From Pseudomonadota bacterium (GTDB taxonomy: Bacteria > Pseudomonadota > Gammaproteobacteria > Burkholderiales > Chitinibacteraceae), in contig JAPLQI010000035.1 in assembly GCA_026399755.1 (NCBI GenBank), positions 33,825-97,824 of the forward strand: a stretch of 64,000 nt of DNA, in the 5' to 3' direction. The translations under genes and the position numbers were made by a program. Positions 1 to 9,826 of the stretch are shown here, in pieces (within the stretch, counting starts at the first letter, position 1; every line of letters starts with the position of its first letter). A model generated the notes under the pieces. That model did not search any database. It was given only the letters and a program-made list of their open reading frames with translations, and was not told the origin of the DNA.

Positions 1-50
1 ATGATTATCTTTTGCTTGATGGCTGGGTGTAAGCAGGAAAAATAGCCGCA

Positions 51-85
51 AAAAAGCCCAGAGAAACGAGTTCTCTGGGCTTTTT
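51..85. terminator. Bidirectional rho-independent terminator downstream of dapD
   Basis: AAAAAGCCCAGAGAA-ACGAG-TTCTCTGGGCTTTTT perfect stem with A/T tracts on both sides. Confidence 0.85.
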
Positions 86-101
86 GCATTAATAATTTAG
101 A

Positions 102-923
102 TTAAATACCGCGTAGCAAATCGTTGATGCTGGTTTTTGCGCGGGTTTTTGCGTCTACTTTTTTGACAATCACTGCGCAGTACAAGCTGTATTTTCCGTC
201 AGCCGATGGCAAGTTTCCTGAGACCACTACCGAGCCCGCTGGAATGCGGCCGTAAGTGACTTCGCCGGTTTCACGATCGTAAATCTTGGTGCTTTGGCCG
301 ATATAAACGCCCATCGAAATTACCGAGCCTTCTTCAACAATCACACCTTCAACCACTTCGGAACGTGCGCCGATAAAGCAGTTGTCTTCGATGATCGTTG
401 GGTTGGCTTGCAGTGGCTCAAGTACGCCGCCAATGCCTACGCCGCCGGATAAATGCACGTTTTTACCGATTTGCGCGCAGCTACCTACGGTGGCCCAAGT
501 GTCTACCATGGTGCCTTCGTCTACATAGGCACCGATATTCACGTAAGAAGGCATTAACACCACGTTTTTACCGATAAAGGAGCCACGACGCGCCATGGCA
601 TTAGGCACCACACGGAAGCCGCCTTCGCGGAAATCGTTCTCGCTGTAATCAGCAAATTTTGACGGCACTTTGTCGAAATACTGAGTGCAGCCGCCATCCA
701 TAGGCACGTTGTCGTTGATACGGAACGACAGTAGCACGGCTTTTTTAAGCCATTGATGGGTATGCCACTGACCATCAATTTTTTCTGCAACGCGGTATTC
801 GCCCTTGTCCAGACCCAAAATCACGCTATTAATCGTGTCACGCAGCTCGGACGGTACATTGGCAGGAGTGATCTCTGCGCGGTTTTCAAAAGCAGTTTCG
901 ATGATTTGCTGAAGTTGGCTCAT
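102..923 (-). CDS. dapD: 2,3,4,5-tetrahydropyridine-2,6-dicarboxylate N-succinyltransferase
   Basis: 273 aa; left-handed beta-helix hexapeptide region and typical DapD N-terminus ([20 protein letters not shown]). Confidence 0.96.
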   Translation of the reverse strand: MSQLQQIIETAFENRAEITPANVPSELRDTINSVILGLDKGEYRVAEKIDGQWHTHQWLKKAVLLSFRINDNVPMDGGCTQYFDKVPSKFADYSENDFREGGFRVVPNAMARRGSFIGKNVVLMPSYVNIGAYVDEGTMVDTWATVGSCAQIGKNVHLSGGVGIGGVLEPLQANPTIIEDNCFIGARSEVVEGVIVEEGSVISMGVYIGQSTKIYDRETGEVTYGRIPAGSVVVSGNLPSADGKYSLYCAVIVKKVDAKTRAKTSINDLLRGI

Positions 924-1017
924 GGTGCTTCCTCGGTTAGGTCATTCGTGAGCGGGTGTAACCCGCCAAAGTGGTGATGCGGTATTTGCTTGCGGCTTTT
1001 ACTCGCGCTGCAGAATT

Positions 1018-2223
1018 TTAAAAAGTAGTATCAATATGGCGCTGGCAAAAGTGAGTGATGCGTTCTGCTGCAGTAATGCAATCATTCAGTGGTGCAACCA
1101 AGGCAAGGCGGATATAGCCTTCCCCGGGGTTGATACCGTGGGCGCTGCGGGCGAGGTAGCTGCCGGGTAAAACGGTAACGTGCTCTTCTTCAAATAGCTG
1201 ACGGGCAAATGCGGCATCATCCCCTTTAATTTTTGCCCACAGATAGAAAGCGGCGTCGGGCATGCTGACGTTTAAAACGCTTTGTAGCAAGGGGGTGACG
1301 GCGGCAAATTTTTGGCTATAGAGCGAGCGATTTTCAACTACATGCGCTTCATCATTCCACGCTGCAGCGCTTGCCGCTTGCACCATAGGGCTCATTGCAC
1401 AGCCATGATAGGTACGATAGAGCAAAAATTGCGCTAAAAGTTTCGCATCCCCTGCTACAAAGCCAGAGCGTAAGCCGGGTACATTGGAGCGCTTAGACAG
1501 CGACGAAAAAATCACCAGATTATGGCTATCGCGCCCCAATTGAGCTGCAGCTTCAAGCGCGCCCAGTGGCTTGTCTTCGCCAAAGTAAATTTCTGAATAA
1601 CATTCATCAGACGCAATCACAAAGCCGTATTGATCAGACAGGGCAAACAGTTTTTGCCAATCGGCCAGCGAGGCGACTGCGCCCGTTGGGTTGCCTGGTG
1701 AGCAGGCAAAAACCAATTGGGTGCGTTGCCAAATCGCGTGCGGCACGGCATCCCAATCGGGCTGAAAGCGGTTTTCTGCATTGCAGTTTACAAAATAAGG
1801 CTCTGCGCCCGCCAAAAGTGCCGCGCCCTCGTAAATTTGGTAGAAGGGATTGGGCGAGAGCACCACCGGCTGGTACTCAAGGCTGGTGTCGATTATGGTC
1901 TGGGCAAAAGCAAACAGCGCTTCGCGGCTGCCATTGACTGGGATGATTTCAGTGGCTGGATTGGGGGCTGCAATGTTGTAGCGATTGGCTAACCAACTGC
2001 TGATGCTTTGCCTGAGTGCATCTGAACCCAGTGTGGCAGGGTAGGCGGAAAGGCCATCAAAGTGGGCGATCAGCGCGTCGGTAACCAGTTTGGGTGTGGC
2101 GTGTTTTGGCTCGCCGATGGATAAATTGATATGGGCCAATGCTGGATTTGGGCTAAGGCTCGCAAAAAGCTGCTTAAGTTTTTGAAACGGATAGGGCTGA
2201 AGCAAGGAGAGTTGCGGCGTCAT
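1018..2223 (-). CDS. dapC: Succinyldiaminopimelate transaminase (PLP aminotransferase class I/II)
   Basis: ORF 1018-2343; homologous start likely MTPQLSLLQPYPFQKL at 2223; SLSKRSNVPGLRSGFVAGD PLP-lysine motif; next to dapD. Confidence 0.9.
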   Translation of the reverse strand: MTPQLSLLQPYPFQKLKQLFASLSPNPALAHINLSIGEPKHATPKLVTDALIAHFDGLSAYPATLGSDALRQSISSWLANRYNIAAPNPATEIIPVNGSREALFAFAQTIIDTSLEYQPVVLSPNPFYQIYEGAALLAGAEPYFVNCNAENRFQPDWDAVPHAIWQRTQLVFACSPGNPTGAVASLADWQKLFALSDQYGFVIASDECYSEIYFGEDKPLGALEAAAQLGRDSHNLVIFSSLSKRSNVPGLRSGFVAGDAKLLAQFLLYRTYHGCAMSPMVQAASAAAWNDEAHVVENRSLYSQKFAAVTPLLQSVLNVSMPDAAFYLWAKIKGDDAAFARQLFEEEHVTVLPGSYLARSAHGINPGEGYIRLALVAPLNDCITAAERITHFCQRHIDTTF

Positions 2224-2417
2224 GGCGTTCCAAAAGCACTGGGGAAAACCCCGATTATAGCGGCAGAGCGCCGTCAGGTCTTGTGGTGTGTGATTGTAAG
2301 AGATGATATAGGTGGCGCAGAGTGAGTGCTGGGACGTGGGCACAGAAAAGTGTCCTATACATGTCCGTTAGGTCCTTGTCATAAGCAGACTACACATCAC
2401 AAACATTGAATTATTTT

Positions 2418-2490
2418 AGGGCGGATGAAACCCGCCGTTTTTCGTAGCATTTGATGCCGAAATCTGGCGGGTTTCACCCGCCCTACAAAA
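2418..2490. repeat. GGGCGGGTTTCACCCGCC palindromic repeat (partial MITE-like element)
   Basis: agggcggatgaaacccgcc ... ggcgggtttcacccgccctac inverted repeat; core shared with other intergenic copies. Confidence 0.8.
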
Positions 2491-2560
2491 GGTGCATGTA
2501 TGCTATTTGTTTTAGTGGCGTACATGGTGGGCACAAAAACGTGCCCACCTTATAATGTGC

Positions 2561-3085
2561 TTATTTAAGCAAATCGCCATATTCCTGCATAAGCTTACGT
2601 ACTTTTCCTGCAACCACGGCCGAGCAATAAGGCTGTTGTGGGTTTTGATCAAAGTAATCTTGATGATAAGTTTCAGCAGGCCAAAATGTGACGGCTGGCG
2701 TGACATCTGTGACGATAGGATCGCTGTACTCGCTGGCCAATTCAGCGATCATTGCCTTTGCTGCGGTCTCTTGCGCTTCGCTATGGAAAAACAGGCTGGA
2801 GCGATATTGCGTGCCCACATCGCCTCCTTGGCGATTAAGCGTGGTGGGGTTGTGCAGGGCAAAAAATAATTTAAGCAGGGTGCTGTAGCTGATGAGGGCC
2901 GGATCAAAAGTCAGCTGAATCACTTCGGCGTGGCCGGTGTCGCCTGCGCATACCGCCTTATAAGTTGGGGCTTCATTCTTGCCGCCCATATAACCGCAAT
3001 CAACTTGTGAAACACCACGTAGGCGGGCAAAGGTGGCGTCGAGGCACCAGAAGCAGCCGCCAGCTAAAGTTGCGATTTCGCTCAT
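2561..3085 (-). CDS. msrA: Peptide methionine (S)-S-oxide reductase
   Basis: GGCFWCLDATF catalytic motif, 174 aa. Confidence 0.95.
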   Translation of the reverse strand: MSEIATLAGGCFWCLDATFARLRGVSQVDCGYMGGKNEAPTYKAVCAGDTGHAEVIQLTFDPALISYSTLLKLFFALHNPTTLNRQGGDVGTQYRSSLFFHSEAQETAAKAMIAELASEYSDPIVTDVTPAVTFWPAETYHQDYFDQNPQQPYCSAVVAGKVRKLMQEYGDLLK

Positions 3086-3121
3086 TATTTGTTTACCTAT
3101 TCAATTGTTTGGGTTGATGGC

Positions 3122-3949
3122 TTATTGCCGAGCGCCACGCAGGTTGCTGGGGAGCGGGCCACTAAAATTACAGCGGTAGGGGTTGATGTCCAAGCCGCCA
3201 CGGCGTGTGTAGCGAGCATAAACAGCAAGCTTCATCGGGGCACAGTCACTCATGATATCGACAAAAATACGCTCTACGCATTGCTCGTGAAATTCATTGT
3301 GATTGCGAAATGAAATTAAATAACGAAGCAGCGATTCACGGTTAATTGGTTTGCCGGTGTAGCTAATCTGAATGCTGGCCCAATCGGGCTGGCCGGTTAC
3401 AAGGCAGTTAGATTTTAACAAATTAGATGTTAAAGACTCGGTGATGGTGGTGTCCGAGCTGTCACACTTTAATAAGCCAGCTTGCGGGGCGAATTGATTG
3501 ACTTCGATATCCAGATTGTCAATGCAATAGCCATCAAGCTCCGCAAGGCGCTGCTGATGAAATTGTTCTGGGCCGATCAGCTGTACGCCGATACTTGCGC
3601 CTGCCGCTGCGGACAGGTCGGCTTGCAGCAGGTTTTGTAAGGCTTCGCGTGTTTCTAATTTAGTTTGATTAAAGCTATTTAAATAAAGCTTAAATGATTT
3701 TGATTCGATGATATTCGGGCTGCTTGCAGGAATATTAAATACCGCAATGGCCACTTGTGGCTTGCCACGGGAATTAAGCCAAGATAGCTCATAGCCGTTC
3801 CAGATATCCATGCCCATAAACGGTAGTGTTTCACCCACACCAATTTCCTCACGCTTGCCCGTGCGCGAAATAGGGAAAAGTAGGCTGGGATCGTATTCAG
3901 TGATATAGCTAACTGTTTTGCCCAGAGGGGAGAGTTCAACGTTGCTCAC
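3122..3949 (-). CDS. queF: NADPH-dependent 7-cyano-7-deazaguanine reductase
   Basis: 275 aa; long-form QueF with ESKSFKLYLNSFNQT and E(FHEQCVERIFVDI) motifs. Confidence 0.95.
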   Translation of the reverse strand: MSNVELSPLGKTVSYITEYDPSLLFPISRTGKREEIGVGETLPFMGMDIWNGYELSWLNSRGKPQVAIAVFNIPASSPNIIESKSFKLYLNSFNQTKLETREALQNLLQADLSAAAGASIGVQLIGPEQFHQQRLAELDGYCIDNLDIEVNQFAPQAGLLKCDSSDTTITESLTSNLLKSNCLVTGQPDWASIQISYTGKPINRESLLRYLISFRNHNEFHEQCVERIFVDIMSDCAPMKLAVYARYTRRGGLDINPYRCNFSGPLPSNLRGARQ

Positions 3950-4090
3950 AAGCGCTCCTTAAAGTGGATTGAGCCAGATTGGTGCGATTAAGCAGCAGTA
4001 TCTGATCATTTACGCCGTATTTTATCGTCTAAAAGCTGTATGGGGGGAAATAAGGGCTTGGCGTAGCTTAATTACCCGTTTTTGCAGCTG

Positions 4091-4164
4091 CACCATTCCC
4101 GCATGCTGTTGGCGGGAATCCGGCTGCCCAATTGGATTCTCGATAAAAAATTCGGGGATGACGG
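4091..4164. repeat. dRS3-like palindromic repeat
   Basis: attcccgcatgctgttggcgggaatccgg...cggggatgacgg; inverted-orientation relative of 42068-42143. Confidence 0.65.
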
Positions 4165-4207
4165 TTTGTTTAATCCCCTCTTTCGATAGATTATTTCGAG
4201 CAAGGCC

Positions 4208-4795
4208 TTATTTATACTTTCGGATCAGCCCCACCATTACCCCAAATATTTCTAGCCCTTCCTTAGGGCGAATAGGCTCGTAAGCGGGGTTGTGCGGCAT
4301 TAGCACATAGCCTTGTTTATCGCGGCTCAGGGTTTTAAGTGTGTACTCACCATCCACAATGGCCACCACCACATCGCCCAAATTAGCGCCATGACGCTTT
4401 TCTACCACTGCGATATCACCATCGTGAATACCGGCGTCTATCATTGAATCGCCTTTTACTCTGACCATCACCGATGCTGAGGGGCGCTCAATCAGGTAAT
4501 CGTCGATGCTAATGGCTTCGCTCATGGCGTCGTTAGCGGCGGCGGGCAGGCCGGCGGGTACGGGGAAATCAGCCAACTCGCGTTCAAAAAAACGTTTGGT
4601 TGGAGCTAGGCGTTTATCGGGCGTGGTATCCACATAGCCTGCGAGTATGAGCCGTTTAACAAGGGCTGATACTGCGGATTTGGAAGCTAAGCCGAGTAAA
4701 TCACCGATTACCGAATAGGACGGTAGGTTGCGGTAGTCAGCGTAATAGTCTTGTAGCTTGCCAAGGTATTCGGCGTCGCGATTGGGGTGTGCCAT
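4208..4795 (-). CDS. lexA: LexA-family SOS repressor (divergent N-terminal DNA-binding domain)
   Basis: 195 aa; Ala-Gly cleavage site (PVPAGLPA), GDSMIDAGIHDGD Ser motif, Lys region TLKTLSRDKQG. Confidence 0.85.
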   Translation of the reverse strand: MAHPNRDAEYLGKLQDYYADYRNLPSYSVIGDLLGLASKSAVSALVKRLILAGYVDTTPDKRLAPTKRFFERELADFPVPAGLPAAANDAMSEAISIDDYLIERPSASVMVRVKGDSMIDAGIHDGDIAVVEKRHGANLGDVVVAIVDGEYTLKTLSRDKQGYVLMPHNPAYEPIRPKEGLEIFGVMVGLIRKYK

Positions 4796-4811
4796 GAGAT
4801 TTGACCTGTAC

Positions 4812-4851
4812 AGAACAAACGTTCTACCCTAGCGTAGTGAACGTTCGTTCT
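4812..4851. promoter_or_regulatory. Two candidate LexA operators of form GAACN4GTTC
   Basis: GAACAAACGTTC at 4813-4824 and GAACGTTCGTTC at 4839-4850, between divergent lexA and dusC. Confidence 0.75.
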
Positions 4852-4994
4852 GTTGTCAAGCTTCGGTGATCAGCTTGTTGTATTGGCGCGGATTGATTTG
4901 ATTATTTGATTGAGTGAGTTTGGACTTTTACCGCACACCTTGGGGCCTGCTGTTTTACAATGACCGCCTTTCTGCATTGCTTTGGCTGTATATC

Positions 4995-5927
4995 TTGAAG
5001 ATTTTACTTGCCCCTATGGAGGGGTTGCTTGATTTTGTACTGCGCGATGTGCTGACGCGAGTGGGTGGCATTGATATGTGTGTCACTGAGTTTATTCGCG
5101 TGAGTGGCTCTTTATTGCCGAATAAAACATTTTTGCGGATTGCGCCTGAGCTGCTTAATGGCAGTAAAACCGTAGCGGGTGTGCCGGTGAGCGTGCAACT
5201 ATTGGGTTCTGATCCTGTGTGCATGGCCGAAAACGCCGCACGTTTGGCCGAGCTTAGCCCTTATGAGATCGATTTAAATTTTGGCTGCCCTGCCAAAAGC
5301 GTGAATCGCCATCGCGGTGGCGCGGTGTTGTTGCAAGAGCCTGAGTTAATTCACGAGATTGTGGGCGCGGTGCGCCGTGCTGTGCCTGCACATATCCCAG
5401 TGACGGCCAAGATGCGCCTTGGCTACAACGATAGTAGCCAGACGATTGAATGTGCGCAGGCGATGGCGAGTGCGGGTGCTGCACGCGTGGTGGTGCATGC
5501 GCGCACCAAGCTTGATGGCTACAAGCCGCCTGCTTATTGGGAGCTCATTCCTGCTGTGCGTGAGGCTTTATCTGTGCCGGTGGTGGCGAATGGCGAAATC
5601 TGGACGGTGGAAGAGTTTCATCGCTGCGCGGCGGTTTCAGGTTGTGATCAGATTATGTTAGGGCGCGGAATCGTCTCTAACCCGGGGCTGGCACTGATGG
5701 CTAAAAATGGCCGGCCACAATTGCCGTGGGCAGATTTGCAGCCATTGTTTATTTGTTTTTGGCAGCTGATTCAGGCGCAGCACATTATGCCTAAGCACCG
5801 CGCTGGGCGGATGAAGCAGTGGCTGACTTATTTGCGCCGCACTTATCCAGAAGCCGAGGCGCTGTTTGCACAGGTTCGTACGTTAACTGAGCCAGACGAT
5901 GTGGCTGCCGTATTGTTGGGAAAGTAG
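4995..5927 (+). CDS. dusC: tRNA-dihydrouridine(16) synthase
   Basis: LLAPMEGLLDFVLRDVLTRVGGIDMCVTEF, NFGCPAKSVNRHRGGAVLL; ORF from 4914, probable TTG start at 4995 by homology. Confidence 0.9.
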   Translation: MKILLAPMEGLLDFVLRDVLTRVGGIDMCVTEFIRVSGSLLPNKTFLRIAPELLNGSKTVAGVPVSVQLLGSDPVCMAENAARLAELSPYEIDLNFGCPAKSVNRHRGGAVLLQEPELIHEIVGAVRRAVPAHIPVTAKMRLGYNDSSQTIECAQAMASAGAARVVVHARTKLDGYKPPAYWELIPAVREALSVPVVANGEIWTVEEFHRCAAVSGCDQIMLGRGIVSNPGLALMAKNGRPQLPWADLQPLFICFWQLIQAQHIMPKHRAGRMKQWLTYLRRTYPEAEALFAQVRTLTEPDDVAAVLLGK

Positions 5928-5936
5928 CCTAGAAGG

Positions 5937-6824
5937 ATGGATATGCAAGGGTATTACGAAAGATTGGCGGCGGCTTTGTTGCCGATGCTGGCAGATAGGG
6001 CATTGATTCGTGATGCGATTATTTGTGCGGTATTTATTTTTTCTTTAATGGTTTGTCGCTCCCTGGTCCGCCGCGCGATTTTACGTCGGCATGATTTAGG
6101 TCCGGAGGTTCGTCGTCGTTGGGTGGTTTATTTACGTAACGGCTCTTTAGGCGTATTTACCCTCGGGATGATTTTTATCTGGGGGCATGAGATTCAAACC
6201 TTTGCGGTATCGCTGGTGGCGATTGCTGCCGCGATTGTGCTTGCCACTAAAGAAATGATTCTTTGCATGTTGGGGTCTATTTTTCGCAGTAGTAGCAATG
6301 CTTTTGCCGTAGGGGACAGGGTAGAAATTGGAGGAATCCGTGGGCAGGTCATTGATATGAATTTGGTTTCTACTACCCTAATGGAATCAAGTCATGCCTC
6401 TCATCGCCAAGGAACGGTTGGCCGTGGTGTAACCGTGCCTAATTCATTGCTGCTGAGCCAGCCTGTATTTAATGAAAGCATGTTAGGCGATTATGTATTG
6501 CAAACCATCCATGTTGCTATTTTGCGCAATGATAATTGGGAAAAAGCTGAGCGGGTGTTGATGGAGGCAGGAGGGGTGATTGCTGCTGAATATGCACATG
6601 ACTTATCCCGTCATGCCCGTGAGCTGGAGCGTCGTTATGCGCTGGAATCTCCAATGATGGAGCCCAGAGTGCGGATCTTTCTTGATCACTATGAGGAAAT
6701 TGGCCTGCAGCTGCAAATTGCGGTGCCGCTGGGGCATCGTGCCAAAATTGAGCAGCGAGTATTAAGATTGTTCTTGCAAGGCATGAGTGTTAATAAATCA
6801 TTAGCAAAAAGTGATATGAAGTGA
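5937..6824 (+). CDS. MscS-family mechanosensitive ion channel protein
   Basis: Transmembrane region then FAVGDRVEIGGIRGQVIDMNLVSTTL beta-domain motif. Confidence 0.85.
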   Translation: MDMQGYYERLAAALLPMLADRALIRDAIICAVFIFSLMVCRSLVRRAILRRHDLGPEVRRRWVVYLRNGSLGVFTLGMIFIWGHEIQTFAVSLVAIAAAIVLATKEMILCMLGSIFRSSSNAFAVGDRVEIGGIRGQVIDMNLVSTTLMESSHASHRQGTVGRGVTVPNSLLLSQPVFNESMLGDYVLQTIHVAILRNDNWEKAERVLMEAGGVIAAEYAHDLSRHARELERRYALESPMMEPRVRIFLDHYEEIGLQLQIAVPLGHRAKIEQRVLRLFLQGMSVNKSLAKSDMK

Positions 6825-6940
6825 TGGCTTTAGAATAGCGTTACATCGATTGCCGAATGCTTTTGTGGGGGATTGAGTGCAGCTGCAGTACTTAATGGCA
6901 GGTATTGTGCTGCAAGATGAAATTCTAGAAGCGTGTTGTT

Positions 6941-7750
6941 TTAGTGATCCTGCAAGGGTCTTAATACATTTACTTCCATGGGCGGCGCTTCATTAGGGAG
7001 CCATTTTCGGTGTATTTTTTGAAAGTGGCCTTCTTTTTTGAGCCAGCTCAGTGCCTCTTCCCATTCTTTAATAGTGCGGGCAGGCGTTTGGCTAGAAAAC
7101 GCTAAATAGAGCTCTAAGCTATCCAGCGTCATGACTTTTTCAACCTCATTAGCAGAGTGGCCGATTTCTTTTAAAACGGATGCTACCACTACGCTGCCAT
7201 CAACCCATAGATCAAATCGTTTGGCCATGAGTTTTGTTGCTGTTATTTGTGGTGTAGGGGCTAAGTCAATGTTGCTAAAGCCTTTCTTTGCGGCGGTATC
7301 CGCAAATATGCTGCCTCTGTAGCCGCCAATAGCTTGCTTGTAAATGCCATCGCCTAATGCCAATAGACGCTCAGCATTGCCTTTACGGGTGTAAACACTG
7401 GTACTGCTGATGGCAATGGGGCCAAGCATAATCATTAATTTCTCACGCTCGCTTGAGCGCCCCACGCTAAATAGCATCACATCCGGCCCATCAAGTAGCG
7501 CCTTATAGCCGCGTACCCATGGGACGAGCTGAATTGGGTCTTTGTTTTCCATCTTACGTTGTAATGCTTGTACTATTTCAACCCCCATTCCCGTTAATTT
7601 ATTGTCTGCCATATAACTAATGGGGGGCCAGCTCTCGGTATAAATCGTGAGCGCATGGCTTGGGGCGCTTACAAAGCAAAAAGCAAGCAAGGTGATGGCT
7701 TGCTTGAGCATGTAGGCTGTTAGAGAAGGAGAATGTGCTGGCCGCAACAT
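6941..7750 (-). CDS. Extracellular solute-binding protein (SBP_bac_3-type), copy 1
   Basis: Signal peptide plus LTIYTESWPPISYMADNKLTGMGVEIVQAL; paralog of 8136-8960. Confidence 0.85.
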   Translation of the reverse strand: MLRPAHSPSLTAYMLKQAITLLAFCFVSAPSHALTIYTESWPPISYMADNKLTGMGVEIVQALQRKMENKDPIQLVPWVRGYKALLDGPDVMLFSVGRSSEREKLMIMLGPIAISSTSVYTRKGNAERLLALGDGIYKQAIGGYRGSIFADTAAKKGFSNIDLAPTPQITATKLMAKRFDLWVDGSVVVASVLKEIGHSANEVEKVMTLDSLELYLAFSSQTPARTIKEWEEALSWLKKEGHFQKIHRKWLPNEAPPMEVNVLRPLQDH

Positions 7751-7937
7751 GGATGAGTGTCGAAAGTTAAAATCTTCAATTACGGTATAGCATGTTTTAA
7801 GCGGTAGTCGTTTGGGCTTAGCCTAATGGCCTTAATCTATCCTTTTTCTTCAGTTTTATTCCATGTCGTATCGGCTTGGCCAGCCTTAAGTTTGGGAATT
7901 GGCGCTTAGTTATTCCGTATCTGGACTGGCTTTTGAT

Positions 7938-8095
7938 AGCTTATGCACTCAAGTCGCCGAGGGTGGAGCCAAGGGTGAATATTTTTCTCGATCACAACGA
8001 ATAAATCGGCTTGCAGCTGCAAATTGCGGCTCCGCTGGGGCATCGCGTCAAAATTGAGCCGCGGGTATTCAGATTGTTTCTGCGGGGCGTTTTTT
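7938..8095 (+). pseudogene. Duplicated 3' fragment of the upstream mscS-family gene
   Basis: ctcgatcac..ggcttgcagctgcaaattgcggctccgctggggcatcgcgtcaaaattgagc aligns with 6690-6800; in-frame TAA at 8002-8004. Confidence 0.85.
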
Positions 8096-8135
8096 CTGAA
8101 GGTTTTATCAGGGTCGGAGCTGCTGAGGGCAGGCA

Positions 8136-8960
8136 CTAAGGGTATGAGGGCGGTCGATCTTGCTGAGGGCTTAATACATTCACTTCCATGGGCGGCGCTT
8201 CATTAGGGAGCCATTTTCGGTGTATTTTTTGAAAGTGGCCTTCTTTTTTGAGCCAAATCAGCGCTTCTTCCCAGTCTTTAATGGTGCGGGCAGGCGTTTG
8301 CGTAGAAAACGCTAAATAGAGCTCTAAGCTATCTAGCATCATGACTTTTTCGACTTCATCGGCAGAGTGGCCAATTTCTTTCAAAATAGCAGGAACCGCT
8401 ACGCTGCCATCGATCCAAAGATCAAAACGTTTGCCCATCAGCTTGGCTGCAGTCATTTGCGGGGTGGCGGCTAAGTCTATCCGAGTAAAGCCTTTTTTTG
8501 CGGCGGTATCCACAAAGATGCTGCCACGATAGGTGCCAATGGGTAGGGTGTAGATGGTGTCACCTAAGGCCGATAAGCGTGCTGAGTTGCCTTTACGGGT
8601 GTAGACATTGGTGCTGCTGATGGCAATGGGGCCAAGCATAATCATTAACTTCTCACGCTCGCTGGAGCGCCCCAAGCTAAACAGCATCACATCAGGCCCC
8701 TCAAGCAGCGCCTTGTAGCCTCGCACCCAAGGTACCAGCTGAATAAGGTCTTTATTCCCTAGCTTGCTTTGTAATGCCTGTACTATTTCAACCGCCATTC
8801 CAGCGACTTTATTGTCCGCCATGTAATTGATGGGTGGCCAATTTTCGGTATATATCGTGAGCCCATAGGCTAAAGTGCTGACGCTGCAAAAAACAAGCAG
8901 CGCGAGGGCTTGCTTAAGCAGGCAAATTGATAGAGAGACGTAAGATTTTGGCCGTTTCAT
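8136..8960 (-). CDS. Extracellular solute-binding protein (SBP_bac_3-type), copy 2
   Basis: Very similar to the 6941-7750 product over its full length. Confidence 0.85.
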   Translation of the reverse strand: MKRPKSYVSLSICLLKQALALLVFCSVSTLAYGLTIYTENWPPINYMADNKVAGMAVEIVQALQSKLGNKDLIQLVPWVRGYKALLEGPDVMLFSLGRSSEREKLMIMLGPIAISSTNVYTRKGNSARLSALGDTIYTLPIGTYRGSIFVDTAAKKGFTRIDLAATPQMTAAKLMGKRFDLWIDGSVAVPAILKEIGHSADEVEKVMMLDSLELYLAFSTQTPARTIKDWEEALIWLKKEGHFQKIHRKWLPNEAPPMEVNVLSPQQDRPPSYP

Positions 8961-9133
8961 AGACTACCTAGCTGCGCCTGTCATTAAAATCTTCAATGAC
9001 GGTATAGCACGCTTTAGCTTGGCTTGATTATGAGGAAGATTGCAGGGGAAGGTGCTTATCCTCGCCACTTTAAGCAAGCCCGTGGGTAATTGGGCTTGCG
9101 TGGTTTAAGTGGCAAGGAGGGCGCAGTAGATAT

Positions 9134-9826
9134 TTAGCCCGCAGCTAGACCGGTTTTAGATAATCTGAGCATGCGCCCACATTTGGCGGCAAGTTCAGGA
9201 TCATGCGTCACAATCACAAAGCCTGTGCCTGATTCCTTGGCTAATTCCAATATTAATTCAAACACACCACTGGCTGTTTCGCGGTCTAAATTGCCTGTTG
9301 GTTCATCCGCCAATACGCAAGCAGGGCGAGTGACCAAGGCACGGGCTATGGCGGTGCGCTGACGCTCGCCACCGGATAGCTCGCTTGGCTTATGGTGGCT
9401 ACGATCAGCAAGACCCACTCGGGCAAGAATGGCTTCGGCTTCTTTCATGGCAGCTGCCTTATCCATACGGCGGATAAGCAGCGGCATGGCGACGTTTTCT
9501 GCTGCGGTAAATTCGGGCAATAAATGATGAAACTGGTAAACAAAACCTAGGTGCTGATTTCGCATCAAGCCGCGTTCGGTTTCATTGCCTGCCAGCGGGT
9601 CCTTGCCCATTAGCTGAATTTGCCCACTGCTGGGCGCATCCAGTGCGCCAAGGCAGTGCAATAGCGTTGACTTGCCAGAGCCAGACGCGCCCACAATCGC
9701 CACGGTTTCACCACGGTGCAGTTCAAAATCAATATGTGCCAATACTTGGGTTTCTAGCTTGCCGGTTTTATAGCTTTTACTTAAATTTTGTGCCGCGAGT
9801 ACCGGCATTTGATCAGTATTAATCAT
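9134..9826 (-). CDS. lolD: Lipoprotein-releasing system ATP-binding protein
   Basis: Walker [10 protein letters not shown], signature [16 protein letters not shown]; probable start [13 protein letters not shown]; adjacent to LolC/E. Confidence 0.93.
   Translation of the reverse strand: MINTDQMPVLAAQNLSKSYKTGKLETQVLAHIDFELHRGETVAIVGASGSGKSTLLHCLGALDAPSSGQIQLMGKDPLAGNETERGLMRNQHLGFVYQFHHLLPEFTAAENVAMPLLIRRMDKAAAMKEAEAILARVGLADRSHHKPSELSGGERQRTAIARALVTRPACVLADEPTGNLDRETASGVFELILELAKESGTGFVIVTHDPELAAKCGRMLRLSKTGLAAG

Noticed and set aside
1566-1992. ORFs antisense to dapC (123 and 91 aa)
   Set aside because: Overlapping frames opposite a recognised aminotransferase; composition typical of shadow ORFs.
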